From contig SUXJ01000004.1 of the NCBI GenBank assembly GCA_015061005.1, positions 1-64,000 of the forward strand: DNA of 64,000 bases. Reading direction: 5' to 3'. Both the position numbers and the translations under genes were made by a program. This DNA is from Bacteroidales bacterium. GTDB taxonomy: Bacteria; Bacteroidota; Bacteroidia; Bacteroidales; Muribaculaceae. The notes below the pieces were generated by a model, which worked only from the letters and a program-made list of their open reading frames with translations, did no database searches and was not told the origin of the DNA. Shown piece after piece: positions 1 to 8,569 of the stretch. The first letter of the stretch is position 1. Each line of letters starts with the position of its first letter.

Positions 1-161
1 CCATTGCCGATAGCGAGGGTAACAACCCCACCACCGGCATTGAAGAAATCAATGTTGAATCTGACAAGGTTCAAGGTATTTATGACCTTCAGGGTCGCCG
101 CTTGAGCGCACCCGTTAAGGGCATCAATATCATCAATGGCAAGAAGGTTTTGGTTAAATAA
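1..161 (+). CDS. C-terminal end of a secreted protein with a sorting-like tail (5' truncated)
   Basis: An open frame (codons beginning at position 3) runs in from the window edge and stops at TAA 159-161, followed at once by a second TAA. The last 52 residues contain [13 protein letters not shown] and end INGKKVLVK. This is the short beta-rich tail seen on many secreted Bacteroidales proteins and resembles the type IX secretion (Por-type) C-terminal sorting domain. The same pattern ends the proteins at 38187-40901, 43472-48271 and 59823-61649. The catalytic or binding part lies outside the window, so no function can be given. The reading frame is certain; the secretion route is inferred from family resemblance. 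Confidence 0.85.
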   Translation, partial: IADSEGNNPTTGIEEINVESDKVQGIYDLQGRRLSAPVKGINIINGKKVLVK

Positions 162-186
162 TAACCTAACGATTGATAAGTATGGG

Positions 187-219
187 AAACGGCGGCTCGT
201 GAGAGTCGCCGTTTTGTTT
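187..219 (+). terminator. Rho-independent terminator after the secreted-protein tail
   Basis: The stem AAACGGCG/CGCCGTTT carries an inner CTC/GAG pairing and is followed by TTTTGTTTG. It lies 25 bp after the stop codon of the truncated upstream gene. Confidence 0.8.
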
Positions 220-383
220 GTCGCAAGTAAAGTGGCTTTTTTTGTTCAATATCCAGCGGTTTATTAATGCTATTCTGAGTGGGGATTCCTTTTTTTGACT
301 AAGATTGTGGTATTGATTCTCGGCTCCTTAGAGGGTTCAATGATTACAATTCTGTCTGACTACACTACACAATTATTATACTA

Positions 384-1943
384 CTACTTGATAATTACCC
401 AATAGCCTTCTCTGTTGTTGCCATTTCGCTTGATGAAGCCACACTCTTTGAGCGTTTTAATGCTTTTTTGAATTGTTGTTCTGGATTTTCCGCTCCTTTC
501 GACCAATGTCGTAGTGTTAATTTTCGGAGATTCCGAGATTAAATCCAAAATGGTCTTCAATGTTCGTAATTTTCCGCTTAATTCACTTTTTTCCCGGGTT
601 AAAAGTAAATTTTTAATCTCACTTTTTGGCTCACTTTTTGGCTCACTTTTTGGCTCACTTTTTGGCTCACTTATGTCTTGAAATCCGTCTCTACACGGGA
701 TTTCAATTAGAAAATATGTGCGATTTTCGTCTGTTTCTATACGGGCAGGTAGTGAGCCATTTTTGCGGAGTTCATCTTGGATCGTTGGAATCCCCGTAGC
801 ACGGCCTTCAGAAAGCTCAAGTTCTTTAAGGAAATCGCCCAATCGTCTATTGCGGTAGCGGCGAGCTTTAAGTGACTTGGCTTTTTGGATAGCTTCCAAA
901 CTTATTGAGCGGTCAGGACCGGAATAGCTTAATATGGCCACGCCTTGGGGTTCAACTCGAATTTCGACCGGCTCACGCTCCTGGTAGTCTCTATGATATA
1001 GAGCATTAACAACCGCTTCTTCAAACGCTTGATATGGGTAGTTGAAGAACCGGTCGGATTCTGCTTTATCTTTTGGCTTTATGATTCTCTCTTTAATGAT
1101 GTTGGTTTTAAGGTAATCGAGAGTTGCTTTTATCATATATGGAACAGGTCCCGCAATCTTAGGAATCTCAATCATGTTTCCGGGATCTTGTTCTAATCCA
1201 TTAGGGAATAAAACAATCTCAACCTGAGTGTAGGGAAAGAATTTGGCTGGATTTTCGCAAAACATCATAGCGGAAACGTTCTTAAGCAGCCGTCGCTCTG
1301 TGGACCCGGTGAATAGATCCATTTTGTCAAGAATAATTTCAATCGGTACTTTGTGGAAATCATTCACGAGTTTGCTGTTCACCTTTTTGAGGTAATCCAG
1401 TACAAGCAGCGGAGAAATATCGTCAATGCTAATATCCGGGTTTCCTCTGTCATCAAACGGAGTGCGGTTTGCCATGTCTCGAAGTTCATCTAACACCTCT
1501 CCTTTTGCTATGATAGAACTGCTTCCAGAGCGGATATACCATTGGCTCTTAGTGTTATTTTTACTTACCACACTTTCCCTTACATCGTATGGCCGATTTA
1601 CGCCCGAAGGAATCCAAATGACTAATATGTTTTGGCTATCAACGTTCTCTACGGAGGTTCGGGGCAAGTAATATGGGTTAATCTTATTGTTGTACGCAAC
1701 CATCTCGCGCATGATGCAGTCGATGCTTTCTGCGGGTAAACCTTTCACCGGTCGTTTTGCGACACCATTATCTTCTTCCACTCCGACAAGAATATATCCG
1801 CCGCCAATATTGTCAAAATCGTTTGCGAATGCGCAAATGCTATGATAGATTGAATCAGGGTTCCATCCGCTTTTAAATTCAATTCGATTGCTCTCTATCT
1901 TTTGTTTTCGAAGCAGGTCTTCAATATTGATTGGTAGTGCCAT
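384..1943 (-). CDS. Schlafen/AlbA_2-domain ATP-binding regulator with C-terminal winged helix
   Basis: This 519-residue protein begins with an AlbA_2/Schlafen-like domain (about residues 15-130, with IEFKSGW and GGGYILVGVEEDNG). A GHKL-type ATPase segment follows around 300-400 (FEEAVVNALYHRDY), and the C-terminus is a helix-turn-helix (about 455-519, SGKSRTTIQKSIKTL). The architecture matches the widespread family of putative DNA-binding transcriptional regulators whose targets are mostly unknown. The start is placed at the ATG ending at 1943, because a longer frame back to 2006 runs through a TACCTTTG promoter box (1970-1977). A four-fold SEPK repeat sits at about residues 424-441, between the ATPase and helix-turn-helix parts. 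The gene is alone on its strand and convergent with the secreted-protein tail. A role in phage defence is possible but nothing here shows it. Confidence 0.85.
   Translation of the reverse strand: MALPINIEDLLRKQKIESNRIEFKSGWNPDSIYHSICAFANDFDNIGGGYILVGVEEDNGVAKRPVKGLPAESIDCIMREMVAYNNKINPYYLPRTSVENVDSQNILVIWIPSGVNRPYDVRESVVSKNNTKSQWYIRSGSSSIIAKGEVLDELRDMANRTPFDDRGNPDISIDDISPLLVLDYLKKVNSKLVNDFHKVPIEIILDKMDLFTGSTERRLLKNVSAMMFCENPAKFFPYTQVEIVLFPNGLEQDPGNMIEIPKIAGPVPYMIKATLDYLKTNIIKERIIKPKDKAESDRFFNYPYQAFEEAVVNALYHRDYQEREPVEIRVEPQGVAILSYSGPDRSISLEAIQKAKSLKARRYRNRRLGDFLKELELSEGRATGIPTIQDELRKNGSLPARIETDENRTYFLIEIPCRDGFQDISEPKSEPKSEPKSEPKSEIKNLLLTREKSELSGKLRTLKTILDLISESPKINTTTLVERSGKSRTTIQKSIKTLKECGFIKRNGNNREGYWVIIK
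619..672 (-). repeat. 12-bp tandem repeat (4.5 copies) coding for (SEPK)n
   Basis: Four identical 12-bp units (TCACTTTTTGGC on the plus strand, at 619, 631, 643 and 655) plus a half unit lie inside the Schlafen-family gene. Each unit encodes Ser-Glu-Pro-Lys, so gain or loss of units keeps the frame and changes only linker length. Confidence 0.95.
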
Positions 1944-2087
1944 GATGATTCTTGTTGTCAGTTGCCCTACAAAGGTAATAACTTTTTTGAAATGGAGGAA
2001 AATCAATCAGATAAAAATAAAACGCGGGAGTTGTAGTCTGTGATAATAAGATTTATAAGAATTATAAGATTTATGAAAAAAAATTAG

Positions 2088-2095
2088 TAACTTTG
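2088..2095 (+). promoter_or_regulatory. pheS promoter -7 box
   Basis: TAACTTTG matches the Bacteroidota -7 consensus and lies 18 bp before the pheS ATG. No clear TTTG is seen at the usual upstream distance. The box overlaps an in-frame TTG at 2093, which argues against that codon as the start. Confidence 0.7.
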
Positions 2096-2113
2096 CTGAA
2101 AATTTTGTCAGAA

Positions 2114-3142
2114 ATGCTCCAGAAAATAGAAACTTTAAAGGCTGAAGTTCAGGCTGTCAGTGCTACAAATGAGGCCGAAGTAGAAGAACTTCGCATCAAA
2201 TATTTAAGCAAAAAAGGCGTAATTTCGCAGTTGATGAATGATTTTCGCTCCGTGCCGGCTGAGCAAAAGCGCGAAGTGGGCGTGAAACTCAACGAACTGA
2301 AAACGCTTGCTACCGAGTGCATCAACGCCTTGCGCGAAGAAGTGGCCGGCAAGGCTGCCGCCGATGAAGTAGCTGCAATAGACCTGACGCGTACTCCGGT
2401 GAGTATGCCGATTGGCTCGCGTCATCCTCTTAACATTGTTCGCCAAGATATCATTGACATATTTTCGCGCTTGGGCTTCACCATAGCCGAAGGCCCCGAA
2501 ATAGAAGATGATTGGCACGTGTTTTCCGCGCTGAACTTTGCTGCGGATCATCCTGCACGCGACATGCAAGACACCTTCTTCATATCGCGTGAGCCTGCCG
2601 ACGTGTTGCTGCGCACTCATACATCTTCAGTGCAAACCCGAGTGATGGAACACACTCAGCCTCCAATTCGCATCATTTGTCCCGGTCGCGTTTATCGCAA
2701 CGAAGCCATATCTGCGCGTGCACATTGCTTCTTTCACCAAGTGGAAGCTCTCTACGTTGACAAAAACGTCAGCTTTGCCGACTTGAAGCAAGCTCTGCTC
2801 TACTTTGCTCGCGAAATGTTCGGTCCGGAGACTCAGATTCGTTTGCGTCCCAGCTACTTCCCGTTTACAGAGCCGAGCGCGGAGATGGATATCTCGTGCA
2901 ATATCTGCGGCGGAAAGGGTTGCGGATTCTGTAAGCACACCGGATGGGTGGAAATCCTTGGCTGCGGCATGGTTGACCCTGCGGTGCTCGAATCATGCGG
3001 AATAGATTCAACGGTCTATAGCGGCTATGCACTCGGCATGGGCATTGAACGCATCACTAATCTGAAATACAGGGTTAACGACTTGCGCTTGTTCTCAGAA
3101 AACGACGTGCGTTTCCTCGACGAATTTGTCAGTGCCCGATGA
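2114..3142 (+). CDS. pheS: Phenylalanine--tRNA ligase alpha subunit
   Basis: This is the catalytic alpha chain of the alpha2-beta2 enzyme that charges tRNA-Phe. An N-terminal coiled-coil tRNA-binding arm (residues 1-85) precedes a class II synthetase core: GSRHPLN near 105, the motif 2 region RVYRNEAISARAHCFFHQVE, and motif 3 GYALGMGIERI near the end. A cysteine-rich insert, CNICGGKGCGFCKHTGW, replaces the short loop of the E. coli enzyme and could bind zinc. The ATG at 2114 is preferred over a TTG at 2093 because the latter lies inside the promoter box. The stop codon overlaps the start of nth (ATGA), so the two are translationally coupled. pheT is not in the window. Confidence 0.96.
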   Translation: MLQKIETLKAEVQAVSATNEAEVEELRIKYLSKKGVISQLMNDFRSVPAEQKREVGVKLNELKTLATECINALREEVAGKAAADEVAAIDLTRTPVSMPIGSRHPLNIVRQDIIDIFSRLGFTIAEGPEIEDDWHVFSALNFAADHPARDMQDTFFISREPADVLLRTHTSSVQTRVMEHTQPPIRIICPGRVYRNEAISARAHCFFHQVEALYVDKNVSFADLKQALLYFAREMFGPETQIRLRPSYFPFTEPSAEMDISCNICGGKGCGFCKHTGWVEILGCGMVDPAVLESCGIDSTVYSGYALGMGIERITNLKYRVNDLRLFSENDVRFLDEFVSAR

Positions 3143-3774
3143 CGCTTGCCGAGCGTTATGCAGCAATTTTGGCGCGCTTTCGCCAACTGATGCCGGCTCC
3201 GAAAACCGAGCTCAATTATGGCTCGCCGTTTCAGTTGCTGTGTGCGGTGATTCTCTCCGCGCAGTGTACCGACAAGCGAGTTAACCTCATTACCCCCGCT
3301 CTCTTTGACGCATTTCCAACTCCTCATGCGCTCGCAGTAGCGACTGAGGAGCGCGTTTTTTCGCTTATTCGCTCCTGTTCGTATCCTAATAATAAAACGA
3401 AGTCGCTAATCGGTATGGCGCGAAAGTTGGTTGCCGACCATGGCGGAGAAGTGCCATCGGATATGGATGCGTTATTGGAGTTACCCGGAGTGGGCCGTAA
3501 GACTGCCAACGTGATTCTCGCCGTTATTTGGGGAAGGGCGGCAATGCCGGTGGACACCCACGTGTTTCGCGTCAGCGAACGCCTTGGGCTGACTTGCGGA
3601 AGCAAATCACCCTTGCAAACCGAAAAGATTTTAACGGACAACATACCGGCCGCCGACATTGCAGATGCTCACCATTGGCTCATTCTTCACGGTAGATACG
3701 TGTGTAAGGCGCGTCGTCCCGACTGTCAAAATTGTATCTTAACGGATTTGTGCAGATTTTACGAAAAAACGTAA
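3139..3774 (+). CDS. nth: Endonuclease III (DNA glycosylase/AP lyase)
   Basis: This base-excision repair enzyme removes oxidised pyrimidines and cleaves at abasic sites. The 211-residue length is normal for the family. The helix-hairpin-helix LPGVGRKTANVIL carries the catalytic Lys, VDTHVFRVSERLG carries the catalytic Asp, and the C-terminus has the four-cysteine [4Fe-4S] loop C-x6-C-x2-C-x5-C. The gene overlaps the end of pheS by 4 bp and should share its transcript. Confidence 0.96.
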   Translation: MTLAERYAAILARFRQLMPAPKTELNYGSPFQLLCAVILSAQCTDKRVNLITPALFDAFPTPHALAVATEERVFSLIRSCSYPNNKTKSLIGMARKLVADHGGEVPSDMDALLELPGVGRKTANVILAVIWGRAAMPVDTHVFRVSERLGLTCGSKSPLQTEKILTDNIPAADIADAHHWLILHGRYVCKARRPDCQNCILTDLCRFYEKT

Positions 3775-3838
3775 CCATTGGTCAAAAAGGGAACCGGGGC
3801 GTGAAAAATGGTTAAAATGACCAATGGCGGTGCCATTC
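3775..3838 (+). promoter_or_regulatory. Inverted repeats upstream of the efflux operon (operator candidate)
   Basis: CCATTGGTCA (3775-3784) is repeated inverted as TGACCAATGG (3818-3827). The second arm overlaps a tighter palindrome AATGGC-GGT-GCCATT (3824-3838). No U-rich tract follows, so it does not look like a terminator for nth. It sits just upstream of the efflux promoter box TATCTTTG (3867-3874). A regulator-binding site is one reading and an RNA hairpin at the end of the nth transcript is the other. No regulator gene is adjacent. Confidence 0.4.
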
Positions 3839-3866
3839 ATACACACTGTATCTCATATATAATTGT

Positions 3867-3874
3867 TATCTTTG
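3867..3874 (+). promoter_or_regulatory. Efflux operon promoter -7 box
   Basis: TATCTTTG followed by GCAG matches the Bacteroidota -7 element and lies 45 bp before the adaptor gene. A clear TTTG at -33 is not present. Confidence 0.6.
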
Positions 3875-3918
3875 CAGCCGTTAAAAAATAGATAGCATTA
3901 TATATTAACAACTATTGT

Positions 3919-5130
3919 ATGAAGAGAAACATTCGCATTCTCGGATTCGGCACATTGGCCGTGTCCGTTCTTTCTGTTCTCACTGCTTGTGGCGGTAACG
4001 ATGATGCCCAAGCTCAAGCCGCAGCGATGGCTGCGATGCAGACCCCGACACTCGCCGTTCAGACTATTGCTCCGAGCTCAATTATGCTCGATGACGCTTA
4101 TCCTGCCACTATCAAAGGCAAAACCGACATTGATGTACGTCCGATGATTAGCGGCAACATCGTGGGTGTTCATGTTGACGAAGGCGATAAGGTCGTTGCA
4201 GGTCAGCTGCTTTTCACGATTGATCAAACTCAATATCTGGCAGCCGTTGATCAAGCTCAGGCCGCTGTTAATGCTGCCGCAACCGCAGTAGAGACCTCGC
4301 AGATTTCAGTGAACTCTAACCGTGCTCTTCACGCCAAGAATATTATTTCCGATCATGCGATGCAGATTTCAGAAAATCAGCTCGCTCAAGCCAAAGCTTC
4401 TTTGGCTCAAGCCGAAGCCGGCCTCGTTGCCGCCAAAAAGAATTTGAGCTATACACAGGTAACAGCTCCTTCGAGCGGCGTGATCGGCTCAATTCCCTTG
4501 AGAGAAGGAGCATTGGCATCACCCTCGGGTATGGCGTTGACCACAGTGAGCGACAATTCGCAAGTATATGCGTATTTCTCGCTTACCGAACGTCAAATTC
4601 TCGACATGACCGAAAACGGAGCAAAGAGCCTTTCAAAGGCCATTGCAGAAATGCCCGCGGTTAAACTTCGCCTTGCAAACGGTGAGATTTATCCTCTGGA
4701 GGGTCGAGTTGCCACCGTTAGCGGAGTAGTAGATGCAAGCACCGGAGCAAGCACCGTGCGCGCACTCTTCCCCAATCCCAACGGAGTTCTCCGCAGCGGC
4801 TCTACCGGCAGCGTGGTTGTGCCTGCTGAGTACACTGACGTAATCGTAATACCTCAGGTTGCCACAACTGAAGCGCAAGACATTCGTTTCGTCTTCGTTG
4901 TGGGCGAAGGCAATGTGCTCAAGCAAACACCAATTCAAGTGCTTCCCAATCAAGACGGCAAGAACTTTGTGGTTACCTCAGGTTTGAACCCCGGAGATGT
5001 TATCGTGGTTGAAGGCGTAGGTACCAAGGCGCGTAATGGCGTGACCATCAATCCTGTTACTGCCGAGCAAATGGCTGCCGCGGCTGCTGCACAAGCACAA
5101 CAGGCAGCTGTGCAAGCTCAGCAAAAGTAA
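3919..5130 (+). CDS. RND efflux periplasmic adaptor (AcrA/MexA family lipoprotein)
   Basis: This is the membrane-fusion subunit bridging the inner-membrane pump to the outer-membrane channel. The 403-residue protein starts with a lipoprotein signal ending LTACGG (Cys25). A split biotinyl-lipoyl domain follows (DVRPMISGNIVGVHVDEGDKV, then APSSGVIGSIPLREG), flanking an alpha-hairpin rich in Ala and Gln (about 105-180), then beta-barrel and membrane-proximal domains. The C-terminus is a low-complexity Ala/Gln stretch. It is first in a three-gene unit, 40 bp before the pump gene. The substrate range cannot be read from sequence. Confidence 0.93.
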   Translation: MKRNIRILGFGTLAVSVLSVLTACGGNDDAQAQAAAMAAMQTPTLAVQTIAPSSIMLDDAYPATIKGKTDIDVRPMISGNIVGVHVDEGDKVVAGQLLFTIDQTQYLAAVDQAQAAVNAAATAVETSQISVNSNRALHAKNIISDHAMQISENQLAQAKASLAQAEAGLVAAKKNLSYTQVTAPSSGVIGSIPLREGALASPSGMALTTVSDNSQVYAYFSLTERQILDMTENGAKSLSKAIAEMPAVKLRLANGEIYPLEGRVATVSGVVDASTGASTVRALFPNPNGVLRSGSTGSVVVPAEYTDVIVIPQVATTEAQDIRFVFVVGEGNVLKQTPIQVLPNQDGKNFVVTSGLNPGDVIVVEGVGTKARNGVTINPVTAEQMAAAAAAQAQQAAVQAQQK

Positions 5131-5170
5131 GAAACAAACCGCATTTCATCAATAGCTTAATCGCAAAAGA

Positions 5171-8100
5171 ATGAAGTTAGACAGATTTATTAACCGTCCG
5201 GTACTTTCCACGGTTATTTCAATATTCATTGTGCTGCTGGGCTTGATAGGACTTGCCTCCCTGCCCATCACGCAGTTCCCCGACATTGCGCCGCCAACAA
5301 TTTCCGTATCCACTCAATATCCCGGCGCAAATGCACAGGCCGTTTTGAACTCCGTAATTGCTCCTTTGGAAGAGTCAATCAACGGTGCGGAAGGTATGAC
5401 TTACATGGAATCTACCGCAACAAACAACGGCTCGGCAAATATTTCAGTGTACTTCCGTCAGGGATTCAACCCCGACATGGCAGCCGTTGACGTTCAAAAC
5501 CGTGTGGCCAAGGCTCAAAACCTACTCCCGGCAGAAGTGGTTCAAATCGGCGTAACCACTCAGAAACGTCAAACGTCAATGCTCGTGGGTATTGCATTGT
5601 ATGACACTACCGGAGTGTATAATCAGCAATTCCTTGACAACTATATGAAAATCAACGTCGTGCCTCGCTTGCAACGCGTTTCGGGCGTAGGTGACGTGAT
5701 GTGTATGTCGGCAGACTACTCCATGCGTATTTGGTTGCGCCCTGCCGATATGGCGCAATATGGCCTCGTGCCGACCGATATTTCCGCCGCCATTGCCGAG
5801 CAAAATCTTGAAGCGGCTCCCGGCGCATTCGGTCAGCAGGGCGACCAAAGTTTCGAATACACCATGCGCTATAAAGGTCGCTTGGTAACAGAAGAAGAGT
5901 TCGAAAACATAGTGATTCGCGCAAATGCAAACGGCGATGTGCTGTATCTTAAAGACGTTGCAGACGTTGAACTCGGCCGCGTGACCTACGGATTCCGTAA
6001 CCAATTGAACGGCTATCCGTCGTCGTTCGGCATGGTGTTCCAGACCGCAGGCTCCAATGCAACACAGATTATCAACGACTGTTTGAAAGTTGTTGACGAA
6101 ATGGAAGCGGAACTTCCTCCGGGCTTGGCATTTGCCGTTCCGATGAACAACAATGACTTCTTGTATGCGTCAATAGGCCACGTTGTACAGACTCTTATTG
6201 AGGCATTCATCCTCGTGTTCCTCGTGACATACTTGTTTTTGCAAGATATTCGCTCAACAATTATTCCTGCAATCGCAATCCCCGTGGCGCTTATCGGCAC
6301 GTTCTTCGGCATGAACATGATCGGTTTCTCGCTGAACTTGATCACGTTGTCGGCTCTTGTGCTCGCAATTGCGATTGTGGTCGATGACGCCATCGTCGTC
6401 GTCGAGGCGGTCCATGCGAAACTCGACGTGGGCTACAAGTCAGCTCGCAAGGCCGCCATTGACGCTATGGGTGAAATCGGCGGAGCAATTATCTCTATCA
6501 CCCTCGTAATGATGCTCGTGTTTATCCCCGTGAGCTTCATGACCGGTACAGCCGGCGTGTTCTATCGTCAGTTCGGTTTGACCATGGCCATGGCTATCGG
6601 TTTCTCTGCGGTCAACGCGTTGACCCTCAGCCCTGCTCTCTGTGCCGTATTCCTTAAACCCCATAAGAATGAAGAAGACGAAACCAATGCTACCTTCGGC
6701 GCTCGCCTTGCCGACAACATGAAGGGCGCAGTTCGAGTAGCAGGCAGTCGATTCGCATTCCATCCGCTCATCACAGTGGCCCTCCTCGTGGCTACCATCG
6801 TATTCATGGTGCTTGGTTGGTTTACTTTCGAAAACGTGGTTAACAGCTTGATTGCTTATGCGGTTGCTGTTATGGCAATTATCGGCTTGTTTACTCGCCG
6901 ATTTAAAGATGCGTTTGAACACGCCTTCACCAAACTCAGCACCGCATATCGTAAGATGAGCCATTTCTTCATGAACCACAAGGTTACTTCGGCTCTTGCA
7001 GTAGTGATCAGTATTGGCATCCTTGGTTGGCGCATGACGGTAACTCCCACCGAAATGGTGCCTGCAGAAGATACCGGCACACTCTTCGTTATGGTCAACA
7101 TGCCTCCCGGTACCTCTCAAGAACGCACCATCGAAACTCTCGATAAAGTTCAGGGTATTCTCAGCCAAATCCCCGCTGTAGAATATGCTCAGCAAATTGC
7201 CGGCTACAGCTTCTTGGCAGGTCAAGGTAGTGCGTACGGTACGTTCATCGTGAAGCTAAAAGACTGGTCAAAACGTTCCGATAAGGAAAGTGCTGACAAC
7301 GTCCTCAAAATGATTTACGGAATGACCGGTCAAGTAGTGAAAGACGGCACTGTTGTGGCATTCGCTCCGCCAATGATTACCGGTTTTGGTGCGACTAACG
7401 GTCTGGAACTAAAAATGCAAGACCGCACCGGCGGCGACGTTAACCAATTCTTTGCAATCGTACAGAATTTCTTGATGCAGCTCAATCAGCAACCTGAAAT
7501 TCAGATGGCATACACCTCGTTTAACCCCACCTTCCCGCAGTATAAGATTGACCTTGATGCTGCAAAGGTGAAACAGGCCGGCTTGAGCCCCTCGCAAATC
7601 CTTTCAGCACTGCAAGGATACTATGGCGGTATGTATGTCAGCAACTTCAACCGATTCGGTAAAATTTATCGCGTGATGATGCAGGCGTCGCCCGAAGCTC
7701 GCGTGAGCCCCGAAACTCTTGAAGCGATTAAGGTTAAGAACATGACCACCGGTGAAATGGCATCGGTCAGCAACTTCATTACCTTGGAACGAGTATATGC
7801 TCCCGACTTGTTAACTCGATTCAACATGTTCCAATCAATCGCCGTTACTGCGCAAGCCAACCCCGGCTACTCCAACGGTGAGGCCATGGATGCCGTGAAG
7901 CGTGTCGCCGCACAGACTCTTCCTCAAGGTTTCGGTTATGAATATACCGGTCTTGCACGCGAACAAAGTCAACAAGGCTCAGGCTCTACCGGCATGATTT
8001 TCGGACTGTGTTTGCTCTTCGTTTATCTCCTTTTGTCGGCTCAGTATGAGAGCTATATTGTGCCTTGGGCGGTTATTCTTTCAATTCCGTTCGGTTTGAT

Positions 8101-8545
8101 GGGCTCATTTATCTTCGCCACTATGTTTGGAATTGCAAACAGTATCTACTTCCAGATTGCGTTGATTATGCTTATAGGCCTTCTTGCAAAAAATGCAATT
8201 CTTATTGTGGAATTTGCGCTCGAACGCCGCCGAACCGGCATGAGTATCATCAATGCTGCGGTTCAAGGAGCTTGCGCTCGTTTGCGCGCAATTTTGATGA
8301 CCTCAATCGCGCTTATTATCGGTTTGCTCCCGCTCATGTTCTCTCATGGCGTAGGTGCTAACGGTAACCGTGCACTCGGCGTAGGCTCAATAGGCGGTAT
8401 GTTAATCGGCATGATTCTCCAGCTCATCTTCGTGCCCGCCCTCTTCGTAATCTTCCAGAAGATTCAAGAAAAGATTTCGCCGCTGAAGTGGAAAGATACA
8501 AACAACTCCGGCATCGGCGCGGAAATCGAGCAATACTCACGTTAA
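5171..8545 (+). CDS. RND multidrug efflux pump, HAE1/AcrB type
   Basis: This is the proton-driven inner-membrane transporter of a tripartite efflux system. It begins MKLDRFINRPVLSTVISIF, typical of HAE1 pumps. TM4 carries the paired aspartates (AIAIVVDDAIVVVEA, about residue 405) and TM10 the conserved lysine (GLLAKNAILIVEFA, about 1005), so the proton relay looks intact. Length is 1,124 residues against about 1,050 for AcrB. The excess lies around 525-600, between the two transmembrane halves, where two additional hydrophobic segments occur (ALLVATIVFMVLGWF and LIAYAVAVMAIIGLF). It lies between its adaptor and its channel gene, with short gaps. Confidence 0.95.
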   Translation: MKLDRFINRPVLSTVISIFIVLLGLIGLASLPITQFPDIAPPTISVSTQYPGANAQAVLNSVIAPLEESINGAEGMTYMESTATNNGSANISVYFRQGFNPDMAAVDVQNRVAKAQNLLPAEVVQIGVTTQKRQTSMLVGIALYDTTGVYNQQFLDNYMKINVVPRLQRVSGVGDVMCMSADYSMRIWLRPADMAQYGLVPTDISAAIAEQNLEAAPGAFGQQGDQSFEYTMRYKGRLVTEEEFENIVIRANANGDVLYLKDVADVELGRVTYGFRNQLNGYPSSFGMVFQTAGSNATQIINDCLKVVDEMEAELPPGLAFAVPMNNNDFLYASIGHVVQTLIEAFILVFLVTYLFLQDIRSTIIPAIAIPVALIGTFFGMNMIGFSLNLITLSALVLAIAIVVDDAIVVVEAVHAKLDVGYKSARKAAIDAMGEIGGAIISITLVMMLVFIPVSFMTGTAGVFYRQFGLTMAMAIGFSAVNALTLSPALCAVFLKPHKNEEDETNATFGARLADNMKGAVRVAGSRFAFHPLITVALLVATIVFMVLGWFTFENVVNSLIAYAVAVMAIIGLFTRRFKDAFEHAFTKLSTAYRKMSHFFMNHKVTSALAVVISIGILGWRMTVTPTEMVPAEDTGTLFVMVNMPPGTSQERTIETLDKVQGILSQIPAVEYAQQIAGYSFLAGQGSAYGTFIVKLKDWSKRSDKESADNVLKMIYGMTGQVVKDGTVVAFAPPMITGFGATNGLELKMQDRTGGDVNQFFAIVQNFLMQLNQQPEIQMAYTSFNPTFPQYKIDLDAAKVKQAGLSPSQILSALQGYYGGMYVSNFNRFGKIYRVMMQASPEARVSPETLEAIKVKNMTTGEMASVSNFITLERVYAPDLLTRFNMFQSIAVTAQANPGYSNGEAMDAVKRVAAQTLPQGFGYEYTGLAREQSQQGSGSTGMIFGLCLLFVYLLLSAQYESYIVPWAVILSIPFGLMGSFIFATMFGIANSIYFQIALIMLIGLLAKNAILIVEFALERRRTGMSIINAAVQGACARLRAILMTSIALIIGLLPLMFSHGVGANGNRALGVGSIGGMLIGMILQLIFVPALFVIFQKIQEKISPLKWKDTNNSGIGAEIEQYSR

Positions 8546-8569
8546 CAGATAACTCCAATACAGTAAATA

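Noticed and set aside
384-1943. Schlafen/AlbA gene as an anti-phage defence gene
   Set aside because: The domain set occurs mostly in ordinary regulators. There are no defence, integrase or phage genes around it.
6440-7225. 261-codon open frame on the minus strand inside the RND pump gene
   Set aside because: It lies wholly antisense to a gene with intact family motifs and is rich in His, Cys and Glu, as expected for a mirror frame. No promoter or signal supports it.
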